64,000 nucleotides of DNA, from assembly GCF_949628265.1 (NCBI RefSeq), contig NC_088788.1, positions 7,130,001 through 7,194,000 of the forward strand, in the 5' to 3' direction. A model generated the notes under the pieces. It saw nothing but the letters and a program-made list of their open reading frames with translations, was not told the DNA's origin and searched no databases. Below, one piece after another: positions 1-12,779 of this stretch (position 1 is the first letter of the stretch; the number at the start of each line of letters is the position of its first letter). The translations under genes were made by a program, and so were the position numbers. This DNA comes from Cloeon dipterum (Eukaryota > Arthropoda > Insecta > Ephemeroptera > Baetidae).

Positions 1-2950
1 AGTATGTCGTATGTTTATATTTAATGAAGGTTTTTTCCATTTTTTGTTGACTATGCTTTCTTAAGATAAGAATGCGACCAAAACTGGATTAATTTAAGAT
101 TTTTTTTGACAATCTAATTATAAGAAAAAAATAACTGAAATAAAATCATTTGAAATAGTAAAAAAATGGAGCAAAAATATAATATAAGTTTTTAATTTAA
201 CGTATTTTACAAGGGTTTGTTTCTAATTGGGGTTCAAATGAAAGTTTAAAAGTATGTCAGGGTGGATTTAGTTGTATATTCCATCAAATCCAGATATTTT
301 TATGGCTTTACCATGTTTTTCGTTTCCAAAATGTGAGTATTTAAAAAAATATTATGATTTATCCCCCTTTTGGTAAATTTTGTGTCGTTGATTAAGGGGC
401 AAAAATTGAATTTTTTACATTTTTTGCTACAATACGCAGTTGCACGAGTTTATTATTTGAACAATTAATTTAAGAATGTTTTGTGTACATATTACATATC
501 TCTCCAAGAAAAATTCAAATTTGTAACGCACTACCCGGTCTAGACTTCAATGTGCCCCCTCCCTGCACTCGAAGAGTGAGGAGGAAGGTACATTAAACGA
601 AAGTCAGGGAAATTGATACAGGTGCGCTGCAAATTTTGCCAATATTCTCCAAAATTAACAACAAAAATCTATGCCTGATTTTGATTAATCTCATCGAGAT
701 CTATCCAACGACGTCACATAACAGGGAAATCCGTCCTTATTTTGAAATTTAATAAGATCTAAGATATGGAGACAGAATTATCACCATTTAAAGCAAGCAC
801 ATTAACTTTGCAGCCTCTTTTCTACATTTGCTACAAGGATTTTGTAGCACAACAAATCGTCTTTCATTAAATTTTTAATAAAGATGCACATTGTTAAGCC
901 TCGCCAATTTTTTTTACTTATTTTTCAGTGCGTGCCCTATCGTTTTTTAACCTTAAACCAAAAAAAGCTCCCCGCAGCAACAATAATAATATTCTGCTCT
1001 CAATTTCAATCGAAAAGGTCTCGAAGTCCACCTCTCTGGATGTAATTACCTGCTTATGCTTATCTGAGATCAATCCGTTGTCGCGTGACAGTTCATCAAT
1101 CTCGTCCAATAATCTGCGAGCAGAGATCGAAACTTGTGCTCTCGGTGGCGTTCCTGCGACACGCGCTGTTTCTCTCGACTCGGGAAATGCACACTGGGGG
1201 CAGGCAGGCAGGAAGCGCCGCCGATTAACGCTGCAGCCGAAAACAAATTAATTTCCACCGACTGACTTGACTGGAGGAATCCCAATTGTGCATATCTGAT
1301 AAAAAAAAAAAAAAAATAGCGGCAGGTGATAAGCTGGGTGGGTGATGGAGAGTCACAACGATAAGACCGCTTTTATTTTGCTTCGCCGCTTCCTTCTCAC
1401 CACCACAAATCTTTGCATATTGTGTACGCTCCACTGGACACGCACTAAATTATCAAATTAAAACTTTATCAAATTAATAATTTGTTCTTACAAGAGTTTT
1501 GATTTAATAAATAAATTCAGTTATGAAATTTGGATAAATATTAATAATTTTTTGTGTTACATAATATTTTTTTAAATTTCATGACAAATTAATTAAAATA
1601 ACGAGTTTGTATTATTTTAAATTTTCCAGTAGTCTATATGTGTTTGTCTCGGGAGTTCATAAAAACTTACTGATATATCTTAAAGGAATATTTTTGTTCA
1701 TTATACTTACACACGGAAAAATTAAATTAAAACATCAAATTTATTGATGGAATAAGATTAAGAGAAGGTTTAAATTTAGATCATAAAACGTAAGAAAAAT
1801 AGCAGACTATATGTCTTTGACAATAGGCAAACAATTTGGTGAATTTCTGGTAAAATAATGAACACAAAATCCCTTTTATTTACATGGAAAAATATCATTG
1901 TAATGATTTTGCGCAAGTGCATAAATCTGGATGTGAATATTCCAGGCGGATTTGTACGTGTTTTCATCTCTTTTTGTTCGGTAAAAGATTATTCATTGGT
2001 AAATATTTGCGGTGCTAGAACTGTTGGCTCTTTTAAAAGTCGCAACACCTTCTGTCCAGAATCCAGAACGAGATTGTAATTATTTATTTCTTTATTCTTC
2101 TCTGGCAGCCGGGCTAGGATTGGGAATGTCAGTAAATGGTATTTTTTATAAAATCTGTTGATGGCTGCTAACATCAAAAGATATTCAATAAATGAACTAA
2201 TTTTTAAAAAGAGTCTTTAAAACAGATAATTTTGGACTATACAATCATGAGAATTTCGGAAAAATCTTGATCTTCGTCCCAAACCAACAATATTTTTGCT
2301 CTGGGGTAAAATTAGATATTCTGAATCTCAAAATCAAAGTTATTCTCTGGCCCTCTATTTATTTTTTGTCCTCAGAAGAGTTTGAGTAAAAAAAAACTTG
2401 AGGAATTCATCTTGATTTATCTAAAAATAAGAGATATCATGTTCCTTTTGACATAATTAAAACAAAATTATTGTGCTAGTAAAATCTGTTTTTATTTTAA
2501 ACCTCGCCTTAGGGCGTTCGCAACTGGCGAAATTTTACCCAGTTTAAAAAGTCAGGAAGTTTGAACAGGTGCATGGCATTTTATTTAGAAATATATTTGT
2601 TTGCATTTCTGAAATAGCAACGAAACATTTAAATGAAATAAATTATCAATTTTTGCCGTCCACTGCAATGGCATAAAATTAATTTAAATTAAAAAAATCC
2701 ATAAGAGTAAGTTGGCTGGTAAAAACTTAAATTAAGCGGTGAAAATAAAAAGGTGAGAAGAAAATGCAACTGCACGTTCCAAAGAGTTGAGTTAACCATT
2801 TAAATTATGATCATAGACATCTCGTCCATTTAATTTCCGAGGATAACCGCCTAGTTAGGAAAATTCCTGTTCTTGAGAATTAAATTTTTTTCTCATTTAT
2901 TTCTAGCTAAGTAAAAGCTGGACATATTTTGACTTCAAATTTCTTTGGTC
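1..2950. other. AT-rich intergenic DNA with one GC-rich patch
   Basis: I see no convincing gene here. Most of the stretch is AT-rich with scattered short ORFs that lack codon structure or recognisable motifs. A patch at about 1060-1260 is clearly richer in G+C and CpG and resembles the blocks in the long intron on the right side of the window. It is open on both strands for 60-110 codons, as random GC-rich DNA often is. A run of 16 A residues lies at 1301-1316. The patch could be a leader exon or regulatory element of a gene lying to the left, but nothing in it decides this. Confidence 0.6.
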
Positions 2951-2956
2951 ATTGCA

Positions 2957-2962
2957 TTTATT
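2957..2962 (-). terminator. polyadenylation signal of the importin-4 gene
   Basis: AATAAA on the minus strand about 215 nt after the importin-4 stop codon. A second minus-strand AATAAA lies near 2993-2998. Either would give a 3' UTR of ordinary length. Position and hexamer are seen; use is inferred. Confidence 0.5.
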
Positions 2963-3174
2963 CAGCGAGGAAAAAATTACAATGGTTGCGGTTTTATTTT
3001 TAAATTAAACATAATAATTTCCTTTTAGCAATTTTATTAATTTGATCCTTTCCAGTATGTAATCAAAGGTGGTCTAGATGGCGTGCCTTTTTCTTACTTT
3101 CTTTCCTTCTTTCTTCAACCGCGGATAAATTAAGTAAGGCACACATACAGCGTATACGCAAAATCGACGACTTC

Positions 3175-6100
3175 TCAACCTTCAAATGCATTTTGGAGCC
3201 TGACGGCGGCTTCAGGCTCCAGGGCGGCGGCAGTCGCCGCGAATTTGTCTGGGAAATCCTTCTGCATGGTCTTCAGCAGCGAGACGATGTCGACCGACAC
3301 CTCTGTGAACAGCAAAAAAATATTACAAATCGATGACGGCCGTTGGTTGACAAGCTTCTATATTAGAAGCAGATTTTCCCTTGTAAGGGCTGGCGAGGAG
3401 AAATGGAGCGGCACAGCCTTTATCAGCATTTCAGTGTTAAACTGCATTTGGACGAGAGGAAGAAGAAGCCTGTTTGCTCTTATTCTATTTATTGTGTTTG
3501 GTAAGTTGCAGAGAGAGAAAAAACTAATGGTGCATATTTACAGCTTGAAAAATGATTTAATTATTTAAAAAAACTTTTTAGTTGCTTTGGCAATTTCATT
3601 CATAATGTAAATACCTTTACTTAATGAATTTGTTGTTTATATTGACAATTGTTTAAAAAAAAATAAATATAGAAAATTGTATTTCATCATTATTTAAATT
3701 TGAAAGCATGTTTTATCTGCCTAAAGGGGCCTCAATAAATAACTCTCAAAGATTTTTAAAAAATAAAAAATGGCTCAGCATCATTTAATGTCTTATCGCA
3801 GATTTTTAAAAATTTCTGAACGATTTAGTTTCTTCTGCCCATCGGTTTGGATGCTAAATTTAAAGAAATCAACAGCACAAAATTTCAAATCAACATCAAT
3901 GTAATTAAAAAAAATGTTTACTTAATGTTTAAAATAGCATGTTAATCTTAAAAACTTTAATAATTATTCTTAGAAAATCAGAAAATCTCACCTTTAGGAA
4001 CCTTGTCAGTGCCGACGACATCCGCAGCTGTAATGATGACTTTGTCGAGGTTGGCGGCAAGCTGCGGCGAACCCATTTGGTACAGCAAGGAGACGCACTC
4101 GAAGATGGGCTTGATCTCGCCGTAGTCTTCTCGCAGCGGTAAATGCATCATGAACACAGGAAACACCTGGAAATCAATACATAATTTAATTTTTTTAAAA
4201 TAAAAACGCAAAAGACGCACCTGATCCAAAGGAACTGCTTTGACGTTGGTGACGATGAGCCGGGCTATGGCACCGCAGATGTTGTCCAGCACGTGTGGCC
4301 CATTGTCGTTCTTTGGTATCACGGCGGAAAGGGTTTGCAGAATTTCAGGGTAGTACCTGAGGAGATAAATTACAATAAAACGCAATTTAAAAAATGAAAA
4401 TTGATTGTGACCTGTAAATGGGATCTTTGCCATGGTAGGCCATTTCGCCAATGGCGTAGATAGAGTTGTTTCGGACGTCAGGCACTGAGTCCTGCGCCAG
4501 TTTGAGCAGCAGGGGCATCAGCTGGCCGGAAAAGTTGGCAATCTGGGCAGCCCCCAGCGGCTCCATGCACTCGGCAATCACGCCCGTGCTGAACGACCTC
4601 TGGCCAATGGTCCACTTCTTTTTCTACTCAAATACAGAAAAATATGTATGTTACAATTTTTATTCTAAATATTGCAAAAATGTAACTTCATAAAGTGACA
4701 TTTTTTACTTACAGTTTTGTTGATGAGGGTGGGCAGGAGTTTTTTGAAGACGAATCCGAACTCATCGTTGGGCATGGCGTGTCCGAGCGGATTGAGCACC
4801 TCTGACGCGTATTCAAACAGCATCATGTCTTGCTCGGCGTCGTTTTCATCGTCGTCATCGTCTTCCTCTAGCTCATCCTCCTCATCGTCACCCTGACCCT
4901 CCTGCTTCTGACACTCAGTCTACAAAAATTAAAAATTAAATTGTATCAGATCCTTCAAAAATAAATTAACTAGAATCCATTGCAGAAAAGTGTATTATTT
5001 TCATTGAATGCTTTGAGTCGAGAAGGAATCGTTACCTCATTGTTCAAGACGGTGGTGATGCAGTTAATAATGGCCTCCTGGTGGCCCTCGCCCTGAAGCA
5101 CGACGCCTTTCAGCTCCTTCAGCAGGTCAGAGTAAACCTCCAAAGCTGCCATCACGACGCTGTACTCAGGGTCGAAGTGGATCAGCTCAGCACACTTTGG
5201 CACCAGGCTCAACAGAATATCATTGACCTCTGCAAAAAATAATACAGAAAAATGAGTTATTACACAAAATTAAAATTATAATAAAGCTGACGCAGAGAAT
5301 AATTTTACTCTTTAAATAATTAAAAAATATCACCAGTTTAATTTACAAATTAAACCTTGGGATTTCAGTTTGACTTTCTCAAAACCCACCGTTAGCAGCC
5401 TCAGGAGTGGGAATCTTGGACCAGTTGATTGTAATCTGGACAGCGGCTGAGAGGGCGGCGCTCTTGACGCTCTCATGGGGGTAGTTGAGCGCCGAGTAGA
5501 CCACAGGGAAGCAGTCCTTCAGATAAGGCGCAAACGCCTCCCTGAAGACCAAATAAATTACCATAAAATCGCGATAATAAATAATAAAAAGAAAACATAC
5601 CCAACTTCAGCTGCGATTTCTTTCAGGGCCAAGCACGCCTCCTCAGACTCTTCCGTGAAGTCATTTTTCAAATCGTAACCTGCATTGATTTTGTTTAATA
5701 TAAGTTTTTTTATTATTATTGGAGAGTAAACCATACCAACTATGTCTGAGCAGACGTCCTCATCGTCTGTAAACTCGCCATCAATGTCTTCCTCCTCCAG
5801 ATCTTCCTTCACTTCCTCATAAACTGGGTAAACTTTGTCCGCATCTTCTTTGAAATGCGCCTGCAAATATAAAGAGTGTAAAATGCCACGTGTGATATAT
5901 ATTTCAATGAAACACGATTTTTGGGACTTACAACAATGCCGTCCTTGCTTTTGATGCTCTCAATGAGGAAAGGCACGATTTCCTTGAGCGCTGGCGACAT
6001 TTCCGTCTTGAGGACGGTTGAGATCGCGGCGAACAAGCCGTACGACGCCTTGCGCAGGTCGGCCTCCTCGCCGCTGTTTTTCACCAGCTGGATGGCGTAG

Positions 6101-9100
6101 TTGATGCTGTCCCACGCCAGAGGTTTGAACGTTTCTGCACCGACGCTGCGACTGAGAATTGCCAGCGTGTCTGTAAAACACAAAATAAACCGGTTAAACA
6201 TTGAAAAATACAAAAGAAAAATGGAAAGAAATTTAAATTAGCAAAAAATGTCCTGAAAACCGTTCCTCTATAAAAATAAATATCACAATCAATTTACCAA
6301 ACAAGTATAACAAAAACATATGAAAACACTAACCCAATGCTTGAATCTGGAGTGGTCTTGTGTCATCAGTAGAGTCAACAGTGAGGAAGGTCTTGAGGAC
6401 CTCGATGATGTGGGGGTAGTAGGGCAGGATCTTTTCCTTTGCAGCGTTGGCGGTGGCGCCGACGGCGCTGAGGGCGAGCTCGCGCAGGTGCACCGAGAAG
6501 CGGGGCTCGAGGGTTGTCATGAGGCGCTGCATCAGGATTGGCAGGTACGGCAGCAGGTCGTTGTTGAGCTGCTCGCAGAACGTCTCCAGCGCGTAGAACA
6601 TGCGGTCCACGCCGGATGGCTCCTTGCCGTTCGCCTCCAGACCAGCGCACAGCTGCTCCAGGTACGTGAACAGGATCGGCATCAGCAGAGGCGCGAACCT
6701 CGTGATGTCCGGCTGTTGGCAACAGGGAATAATTATGTAATTTAAATAAAACAAAAAAAAATCACTGAAAGTGTTTCAGTTGGATTGATACATGAATACA
6801 ATTGAAAATTATTTAAATTATTGGATGCAATAAGCAGTTGATTGATTGCAAGCATTATTTTAATTCAATTGTTATAGAATTTTTAATTCAAATTGGTAAA
6901 ATAAAGGAGCCAAAACCATTTTTTTAAGAAAAACTCGTTATTTGAATTAAATTTTGATCAAAATATTCTGGCTAACAGCTTCATTACTTGTTCTTAGCGG
7001 TGAAAATGGCGATATTTGCAATTTTTGGGGCAAGAAAATATTCTTTGGTAAAAACCTTGAGCTAACAACTACTACAAATTTGTATAATTTTCCTGGACTT
7101 TCCTGGATTCTGCATAAATTAGAAGTTTTTCTAGTTTTTCGACCCACTCAAGGACAAGAGAAATAATTAGGATCCAGAACCAATTATATGTGTACATTTT
7201 CCCAGAGCGAAAATATTGACAGAATTTGTAAGGCTATATTTTTTACTAATTTTTTTGGAGGTATTGAATCAATTGCATTCAGACGGTTTTGGCAGCTCAA
7301 AACACGATTCTGTGACAGTTGGAAGCTCAGAAAATATTGAAGATGAGTGTTTAGATAGTTAGAATACCTGTATAACAAAAATTAAATTATTAAAATATAT
7401 AAATAAACAGAAAAATTGATGTAAACAAATTTCTTAAGCTTTAAAAGCTCATTTATGCGATTATTTATAGATGGAAATGCTGAATAAATTGAAAATCTCG
7501 CAAGTCTCAAACTAATTTATCAAGACTTCACTAATTCCTACCTGCAAGTATTCAGAGTACTGTCCAAGGGCAAAAAGGGCGGCATTTCTGACGACAGTGG
7601 ACTCGTCTGTGATGCCAGTGCCGATGCACTGGACAAAGTTCTCCAGGCAGTTGGTCCTGATGTACTCAGTGCAGCCCTCGGCAATCACCGACAGGGCCAG
7701 GTAAGCAGCCTTCTTCCTATACACGTCATCGCCCTGCAGGGCCGGCTCGATGAATTGCGCCTATTTCAAATTTAAATAAATTAAAAACTCAAATGACAAA
7801 GAAATGGATCTAATTACAAGGGCCGGAATGAGCTTGTCAGGTGGCAGGGAAAGGGCAAGCGTGTCCAGGGTCTGCGAGGCGCACAACTGTGGCGTCGTGG
7901 ACTCGGCGTCGGCGTTGAAGTACGCCTCCTCCTCCTCTTCCATCGCAGATGGCGCCGCCATCAGCTGGAACAGCGCCTCCAACACTGGCTGCAGAAGATT
8001 TTGCTTCAAGAAGGCCTGAAAAATATCATTTTTTTAAATTAAATTATTTTTGCATATTTGAAAGAAAAAAATGAATCTGGTGTACTGATTAATTCACATT
8101 TTCTTGAAAATTAGGAAAATTAGAATACGGCATGGATCTACGTACAGGTTTGGCCTATTTAAAAAATTTTACTTGTTATGAGGAACTGAGGACTATTTTA
8201 TTCGGTTTAAGGGGCTTTTATTACGATTTAAATTCAAAAATTAAGCTTTTTTATAGAAGTTAATTTCAAATGGTGCACAATTTAGGTTCCAAAAAATTAT
8301 TCTTTGAACATAAAAATTTAAATAATATTTTCTGTCAGCAGAATCATGGTTTCGTCAGATTGGCAAAATCTTCAGAGCGTTTAATTTTTCTAAACATACC
8401 CTGATAAATTAAAGAGTTTAATTAAAATGTTCAAAAATGTACAAACAAATCACGAATTACCGAAAATTATAAAAAATCTCTTTAAATAATAATTATGATT
8501 GATTAATTGAGTTGAGTCAAAGCTGTCCTTTAACCAGAGCTTTTTCCCCACCTTACCATAAATAGATAAAAAAAATTGTTTCGTTCAAAACAATTATTTA
8601 GGTAATCAATCGTCAAACCTTCTTTCTACTGCGGGCGATCCAGCCAGTGAGGAGGACTCCCTTGACGCGAACGGCGTCGGGCAGGGACTGGTTGAGTGCG
8701 ATCTGCATGCAGGCGGTGATGATGAGTTGCAGGTGCTGGCCGAGGACAGAGGCGTGCTCCTCGAGCAGCTCATCCAAAATGCCCAACTCCTCGATCGCCT
8801 TGTCCTCGTTAATGGAAGCCATCGCGTTCGCCGCAGCCAGCGTTCCAGGGAGCAGATTTGCATACGAACTGATGCACGACTGCAATTAACAATTTTAAAT
8901 TAAAATATATGAAGATTAACTAGCGATTTTTTAGCAAAAAAAACATCTTATTTAAAATGACTGTTGTTTCAGTTAAATTATAATTTAAGATCCATTTTTG
9001 CTAGTCCTGCGTCATTTAAAAAACAAAAGAACAGTACCTTCTGCTCACTGAGCAGGGGAATGAGGTGTTTCATGCCGACGATAGTGTTGTAGACAGTGTC

Positions 9101-9895
9101 AGAGGCCAGGTTGGTCGACGTTTCCAGCACATGCTTGAACAGGATGCAGAAGGCTGGCAGAAACGTGGCTACTGACCCAGCACAAGTGTCCAAGACATTT
9201 TTTAGGGCCAGGGTTCCAATCTAAAAAAATTATTCAACAAGATAAATATTTATTTTCATCATTAAGGTGCTATATATTAGCAAACCTCCTGCTTATGAGG
9301 GTCATTATTGGTGATGAAATTCTGGAAGAGCTGCAACAGCTCAGGCCAGTCTCTGTCCAGCTGCTTCTGGTGCTTGGCAATCACCCCCATCAGCTGGGCA
9401 ATCGACGATTTGACGCTTTTCACTGGCTCAGAGATCAGGTACTGGATGAGCCCCTCCTTCAAACTGCCAAGAATTTTTTTTTTAAATTTTAACATTAAAC
9501 AGGCCTGAATTACTAATTTACCCTTTCTTCACATCAGCCTTGAGTTGTACCCAGTGCTTTTTGCGGTTTAAATGCTTTCGGATCAGGACAACGGCGTACT
9601 GCCGCACATCCTGCTTCACCGACGATCCGAGAACCTGGCACAGGGCCGGGATGATGTCGGCGCTTTTGAACGCCACTTTCAGCTCTTCGGTTCCCTAAAC
9701 ATGGATTTATTTCAAATCGTTAGTCCGTATTTTGAGAATTATTATAAATTTAACGCGGCACACGTGGATTCATACATGCCGGTCTTGCTGAAAAGATAAA
9801 CAAACGGATTAAAAACGCATGCATCGGCTCACCTCCGAGATTTTGGCAGAATCTGAAAGCAGGACCTTTTCGATGGTGGCTTCGAGTGATGACAT
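3175..9895 (-). CDS. IPO4: importin-4 (karyopherin beta, HEAT-repeat nuclear import receptor), complete
   Basis: Nuclear import receptor of the importin-beta family. In other animals importin-4 carries histones H3-H4 (with ASF1/NASP) and some ribosomal proteins through the pore and releases them to RanGTP. Eighteen coding exons join in frame: 9895-9833, 9694-9522, 9463-9286, 9220-9038, 8879-8619, 8015-7818, 7760-7542, 6712-6334, 6170-5932, 5860-5737, 5679-5601, 5541-5390, 5229-5036, 4919-4713, 4623-4412, 4356-4221, 4166-3992, 3302-3175. The product is 1099 aa (human IPO4 is 1081). The N-terminal importin-beta-like part has VRQYAVVLIRKHL in exon 2. HEAT repeats fill the rest, with close IPO4-type stretches such as VVRNAALFALGQ and DNICGAIARL. 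Acidic segments lie near residues 646-668 and 820-842, as in the human protein. The start is the first ATG of the exon leading into the IBN-like region. The largest intron (6713-7541) is 829 nt. Sure of family; importin-4 rather than importin-5 rests on remembered similarity. Confidence 0.95.
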
Positions 9896-10200
9896 TGTGC
9901 CGCACTGTTCCTTCAGCAAGATCTACGCTAATTATTACTTTCGCCAAGAAGACGAAGGAAGAAACGAACACGCTCTCTCACACGAGTCTCTTACTTTTAT
10001 TACGTCGATCGTCGAGCAAGGCATGGGCATGGGGCATGGCAGGTGCGACGCCCACAAGCTGCTACGCTCCTGCGACGCTAGATGGCTTTAGTAGCTTCAT
10101 TCTCACGTTGATGCCTGCAGCCGCCAGCCTGCATTGCGTCTTTTGAAGCAATACAACGCGCAGCACGCAGGCTGCGAGTGTTATTTATATATATTATAAA
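9896..10200 (-). promoter_or_regulatory. probable importin-4 promoter region
   Basis: DNA upstream of the importin-4 start codon is richer in G+C than its surroundings and has no TATA box I can see, which suits a housekeeping promoter. It contains GCTAGATGGC at 10077-10086, which resembles the core of a CTCF-type insulator site. A similar CACTAGATGGC occurs in front of NASP. Inverted GC-rich stretches near 10110-10175 can form a stem. Transcription start not determined. Confidence 0.45.
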
Positions 10201-10210
10201 TATTTTTAAA

Positions 10211-10639
10211 GAGGAGTGATACTGCAAAAGCCTGGAATTTGCTTGTTGCCAATACATAAACTCGTCCCTTAGGATTCAGTTAAAGCCTAAATTGACCTAA
10301 GAAGCACTGTAATTTTTTGAGAAAATTGGCTGGAAAATAACCGTGCTTTTCAAATGGTAAGGGCTGTCTCCTTACTTGAAATCCGATTTAATTTCAAAAC
10401 CAAGAGTTTCCCCAATAAGTGGCATACACCGTTGGACAGATCTCGACCAGAGGAATCGAAATATGCCAAGAAAATATGTTCAAGCTCCGTAAATTTTTGG
10501 AGAAAATTGGCAAAATTTGAATTTTTACTTTAGGAATGTCCTTTTTTATTATTGCAAATTGTTGAACAAATTGTTTATCGATCAATTGTTTATGGGATCC
10601 AACAATTCAAAAAATTTTAATTGTTGCCCTTAATAATGT
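10211..10639. repeat. dispersed repeat family R1, copy A (about 430 bp)
   Basis: This segment recurs at 53906-54308, 61166-61570 and 62811-63201, with a diverged partial copy near 60700-60950. Shared landmarks are GCCTGGAA near the start, TGTCTCCTTACTTGAAAT in the middle, GTTGGACAGATCTCGAC and a run ending in CAATTGTTGC. Better-preserved ends (copy D start, copy C end) begin GGAATGATAC and end GTATCATTCC, which are inverted copies of each other. R1 is therefore probably a non-autonomous DNA transposon. I find no coding capacity, and the superfamily is not determined. Confidence 0.8.
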
Positions 10640-11525
10640 TACTTGAAACTTGAAAGTTATTTTTTTTCTATTCATTTTCTGTAGTATCTGACAGCTCTCA
10701 TTGTGCTCTTCCAGTTATTATTATATCATCTCAATCACCCCCTCCGATGTTGTTCTGTTTTGATAATTTATAACACCTTTCGAATCAACTATTTTCCACG
10801 CTTTTCATCGACACTATAATTATGGATATGGATGCAATAAATGGACAACAATGGAGCCAGCTGACGAGAAGAAGGATATAAATTTATGTTTAATTCAATA
10901 AAAATCAGTTTTATAGTTTCGTACACAAAAAAAAAATAAAAAATATAGTAAACATGAGAAAAACATTTTTGGGAACTACAGAAAGGAACGGACTAACACA
11001 AGACTTAACCTTTGGTCCCACCCAAAATTTTAGGATATATTTTCTCATTCGTAATTATATATAGCAGTTGTGCGTTGTTTGTCAATTTTATCTTATCGGA
11101 GTAAGAGGTGCATGAAAATTATTGAGAACCAGAAGTATTTTTATCATCTTTATTTATTAGTCATCTCCAAATTAATACAGGTGACATAAATAATAATATA
11201 TACGTATAATGTACAGTATTATTCTATCGCCTGATGGAGTTGAGGGTATTTTGCCATGCGCCAAAATGCATCTTACCACTAGTTTTTGGAGTAAAAACCA
11301 GCCGGAAAAAACAAGTTCTATGTTAAAAAAGATACGATCATTTCATTATAACAAATTTATGAAATTTATATAAAATTGCGTGATTTGGTGAAAGCGGATT
11401 GCATCTTCATAGCCGCGCATTTGGCCTTGGAAGGAGATAAGCCAGGTCTGCGAAGAGTGCGAAGGAATATAATATTGGTCAATGGTGGTTAATTTTTCGA
11501 AAATAAGCCCAGATTTGCGGTTGTT
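10640..11525. other. AT-rich intergenic DNA with one copy of a hairpin repeat
   Basis: No gene seen. The only recognisable structure is a short repeat at about 11250-11318 that is also found at 15689-15757 (see that entry). A CAG followed by an open stretch on the minus strand, ending near 11350, could be a 3' exon of the small minus-strand ORF that starts at 11738. The required donor (GTCAAT) is weak. Confidence 0.4.
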
Positions 11526-11738
11526 TCAGCCATGTCCGGTGCTCTTCGATGTGATCTTGAACTCAACAAAATTGACCTTTTGTAAATGCATGACGAATAT
11601 CAATTCTGCTGGATGGTAATAAAAATCTGCAGCCACAAAATGTAATCGAAAAAGCCGAACTCCCGTCTGTCGGCCACCTGCATTATTCTGGTATCCAACG
11701 CAAACGGCTAGCAATGAATTTATTAATAATTCTGACAT
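11526..11738 (-). CDS. candidate small gene, 70 aa, unknown
   Basis: An intronless reading frame of 70 codons starts with MSELLINSLLAVCVG, a mildly hydrophobic beginning, and ends STGHG. I do not recognise it. What makes it more than a chance ORF is a TATATAAATA box at 11800-11809 on the same strand, 62-71 bp upstream of the ATG, leaving room for a leader of about 35-40 nt. Alternatively a weak donor after codon 54 (AAG|GTCAAT) could join in phase 0 to an open stretch further left. It belongs to a zone of small TATA-driven candidates up to 18.9 kb but shows no PAM2-like motif. It could be a chance ORF. Confidence 0.3.
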   Translation of the reverse strand: MSELLINSLLAVCVGYQNNAGGRQTGVRLFRLHFVAADFYYHPAELIFVMHLQKVNFVEFKITSKSTGHG

Positions 11739-11799
11739 TCTGAGACTCGTTTCACTCTCAATGAAAAAGTAAGCGATCCGGTCCGGAGTGAAACAGCTA

Positions 11800-11809
11800 T
11801 ATTTATATA
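11800..11809 (-). promoter_or_regulatory. TATA box upstream of the 70-aa ORF
   Basis: TATATAAATA on the minus strand, followed about 60 bp later by an ATG. The spacing suits a start site near 11772-11778. The area is AT-rich, so the box alone proves little. Confidence 0.35.
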
Positions 11810-11878
11810 CATACTATCCACCCCCAAATATATATATGAGATTTTGGGCGGTGCCATTATTTTGCCTTTTATTAGGGT

Positions 11879-12012
11879 ACACAGCAAATCAGGGATGAGA
11901 AAATGTCACTGCGCTGCAGTGAGAAAATCTCACCCCGCCGCATGTCACTGCTGCGCGGTGCGAAAAACTCACTTTTTACACCCCAGGTATACTCACCCCT
12001 GACTTGCAGTGT
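11879..12012. mobile_element. tiny inverted-repeat element (134 bp), MITE-like
   Basis: The two ends are imperfect inverted repeats of 21 bp. The left end, read inward, contains GCAA, TCAGGG and TGAG blocks in the same order and spacing as the right end read from the other strand, with about three mismatches. The inside is GC-rich and folds on itself: TCACTGC and GCAGTGA flank a 3-base loop near 11910. No clear target duplication and no coding capacity. Probably a miniature transposon; a structured regulatory element is the alternative. Confidence 0.5.
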
Positions 12013-12659
12013 TGGGGAAAACATTTTAATCGACTTTCAATTGTATATTAAAAATTTATTTTGTTATTTATAGTGTTTGCATGGCTAAAAAGGTCGTTTT
12101 TAAAACAAATTTTGAGTAAATCATATTTAATATTATAAGTATATGGAAAATTTAGAATCGAAATATATAAATCAAATTAAAATTTGACTATCTAGAGACT
12201 TTTCTTAATTTTGCTGTTTACTTGCAATACGCTCGATGAAAATGATTAATCTAAAGTTACAGGCCAAAACTTTCAATTGAGAGCATCACTATTCTGTTTT
12301 TAATGTATAAAAAAATCCTAGGGTGGAAATACTGTAAAACGATATTTTATCTCTTTTTATCTCTATTTGTGACAGTTCTGTTGGTACATTTTCAATTAAA
12401 ATTATAGGGCAATATTCATAGTCACGAATTCCGCAATCCGCCGCAATCTGTTATAGAAAATTTTAATATTGAAATTCAAGGAAAGTTATGTAGTCTTTAT
12501 AATTTTCTTTAATGAACAAAATACATACAGCATAATCCCTATGGAAGGTGGAAAAGGGGTGAACCAAAGATGTGCGGTGATGTGAATGAAGAGCCAAAGC
12601 ATCTACGCAGCAGTTTCGTTTAGATTAGGAAAAGGGTTGGTAAAATGCCCAAGCCTGAT

Positions 12660-12770
12660 TGGCTGGTGAGCGTCTGACGATAAAAACGTGAGAGCCAATC
12701 GCGCTCGTGTCTTCCGTTCAAGCATGACGTCGTGCCAAGTGGGCGGGGTATAATGGAAACTGGTAGATTG
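12660..12770 (+). promoter_or_regulatory. compact promoter with CCAAT, GC box, CRE-like site and TATA
   Basis: In order on the plus strand: GATTGGCT (inverted CCAAT) near 12656, a second CCAAT on the plus strand near 12695, TGACGTCG (seven of eight bases of the palindromic CRE) at about 12725, GGGCGGGG at about 12741 and TATAAT at 12749-12754. This is the densest set of core-promoter elements in the window. It points to transcription starting near 12780 to the right. Confidence 0.6.
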
Positions 12771-12779
12771 GAGTGGATC

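Noticed and set aside
928..1434. Overlapping ORFs of 63-107 codons on both strands
   Set aside because: GC-rich patch open in several frames at once; no splice sites, start context or motif that supports one frame.
6320..6745. 141-codon plus-strand ORF
   Set aside because: Exact antisense of importin-4 exon 8; the minus-strand frame is the real gene.
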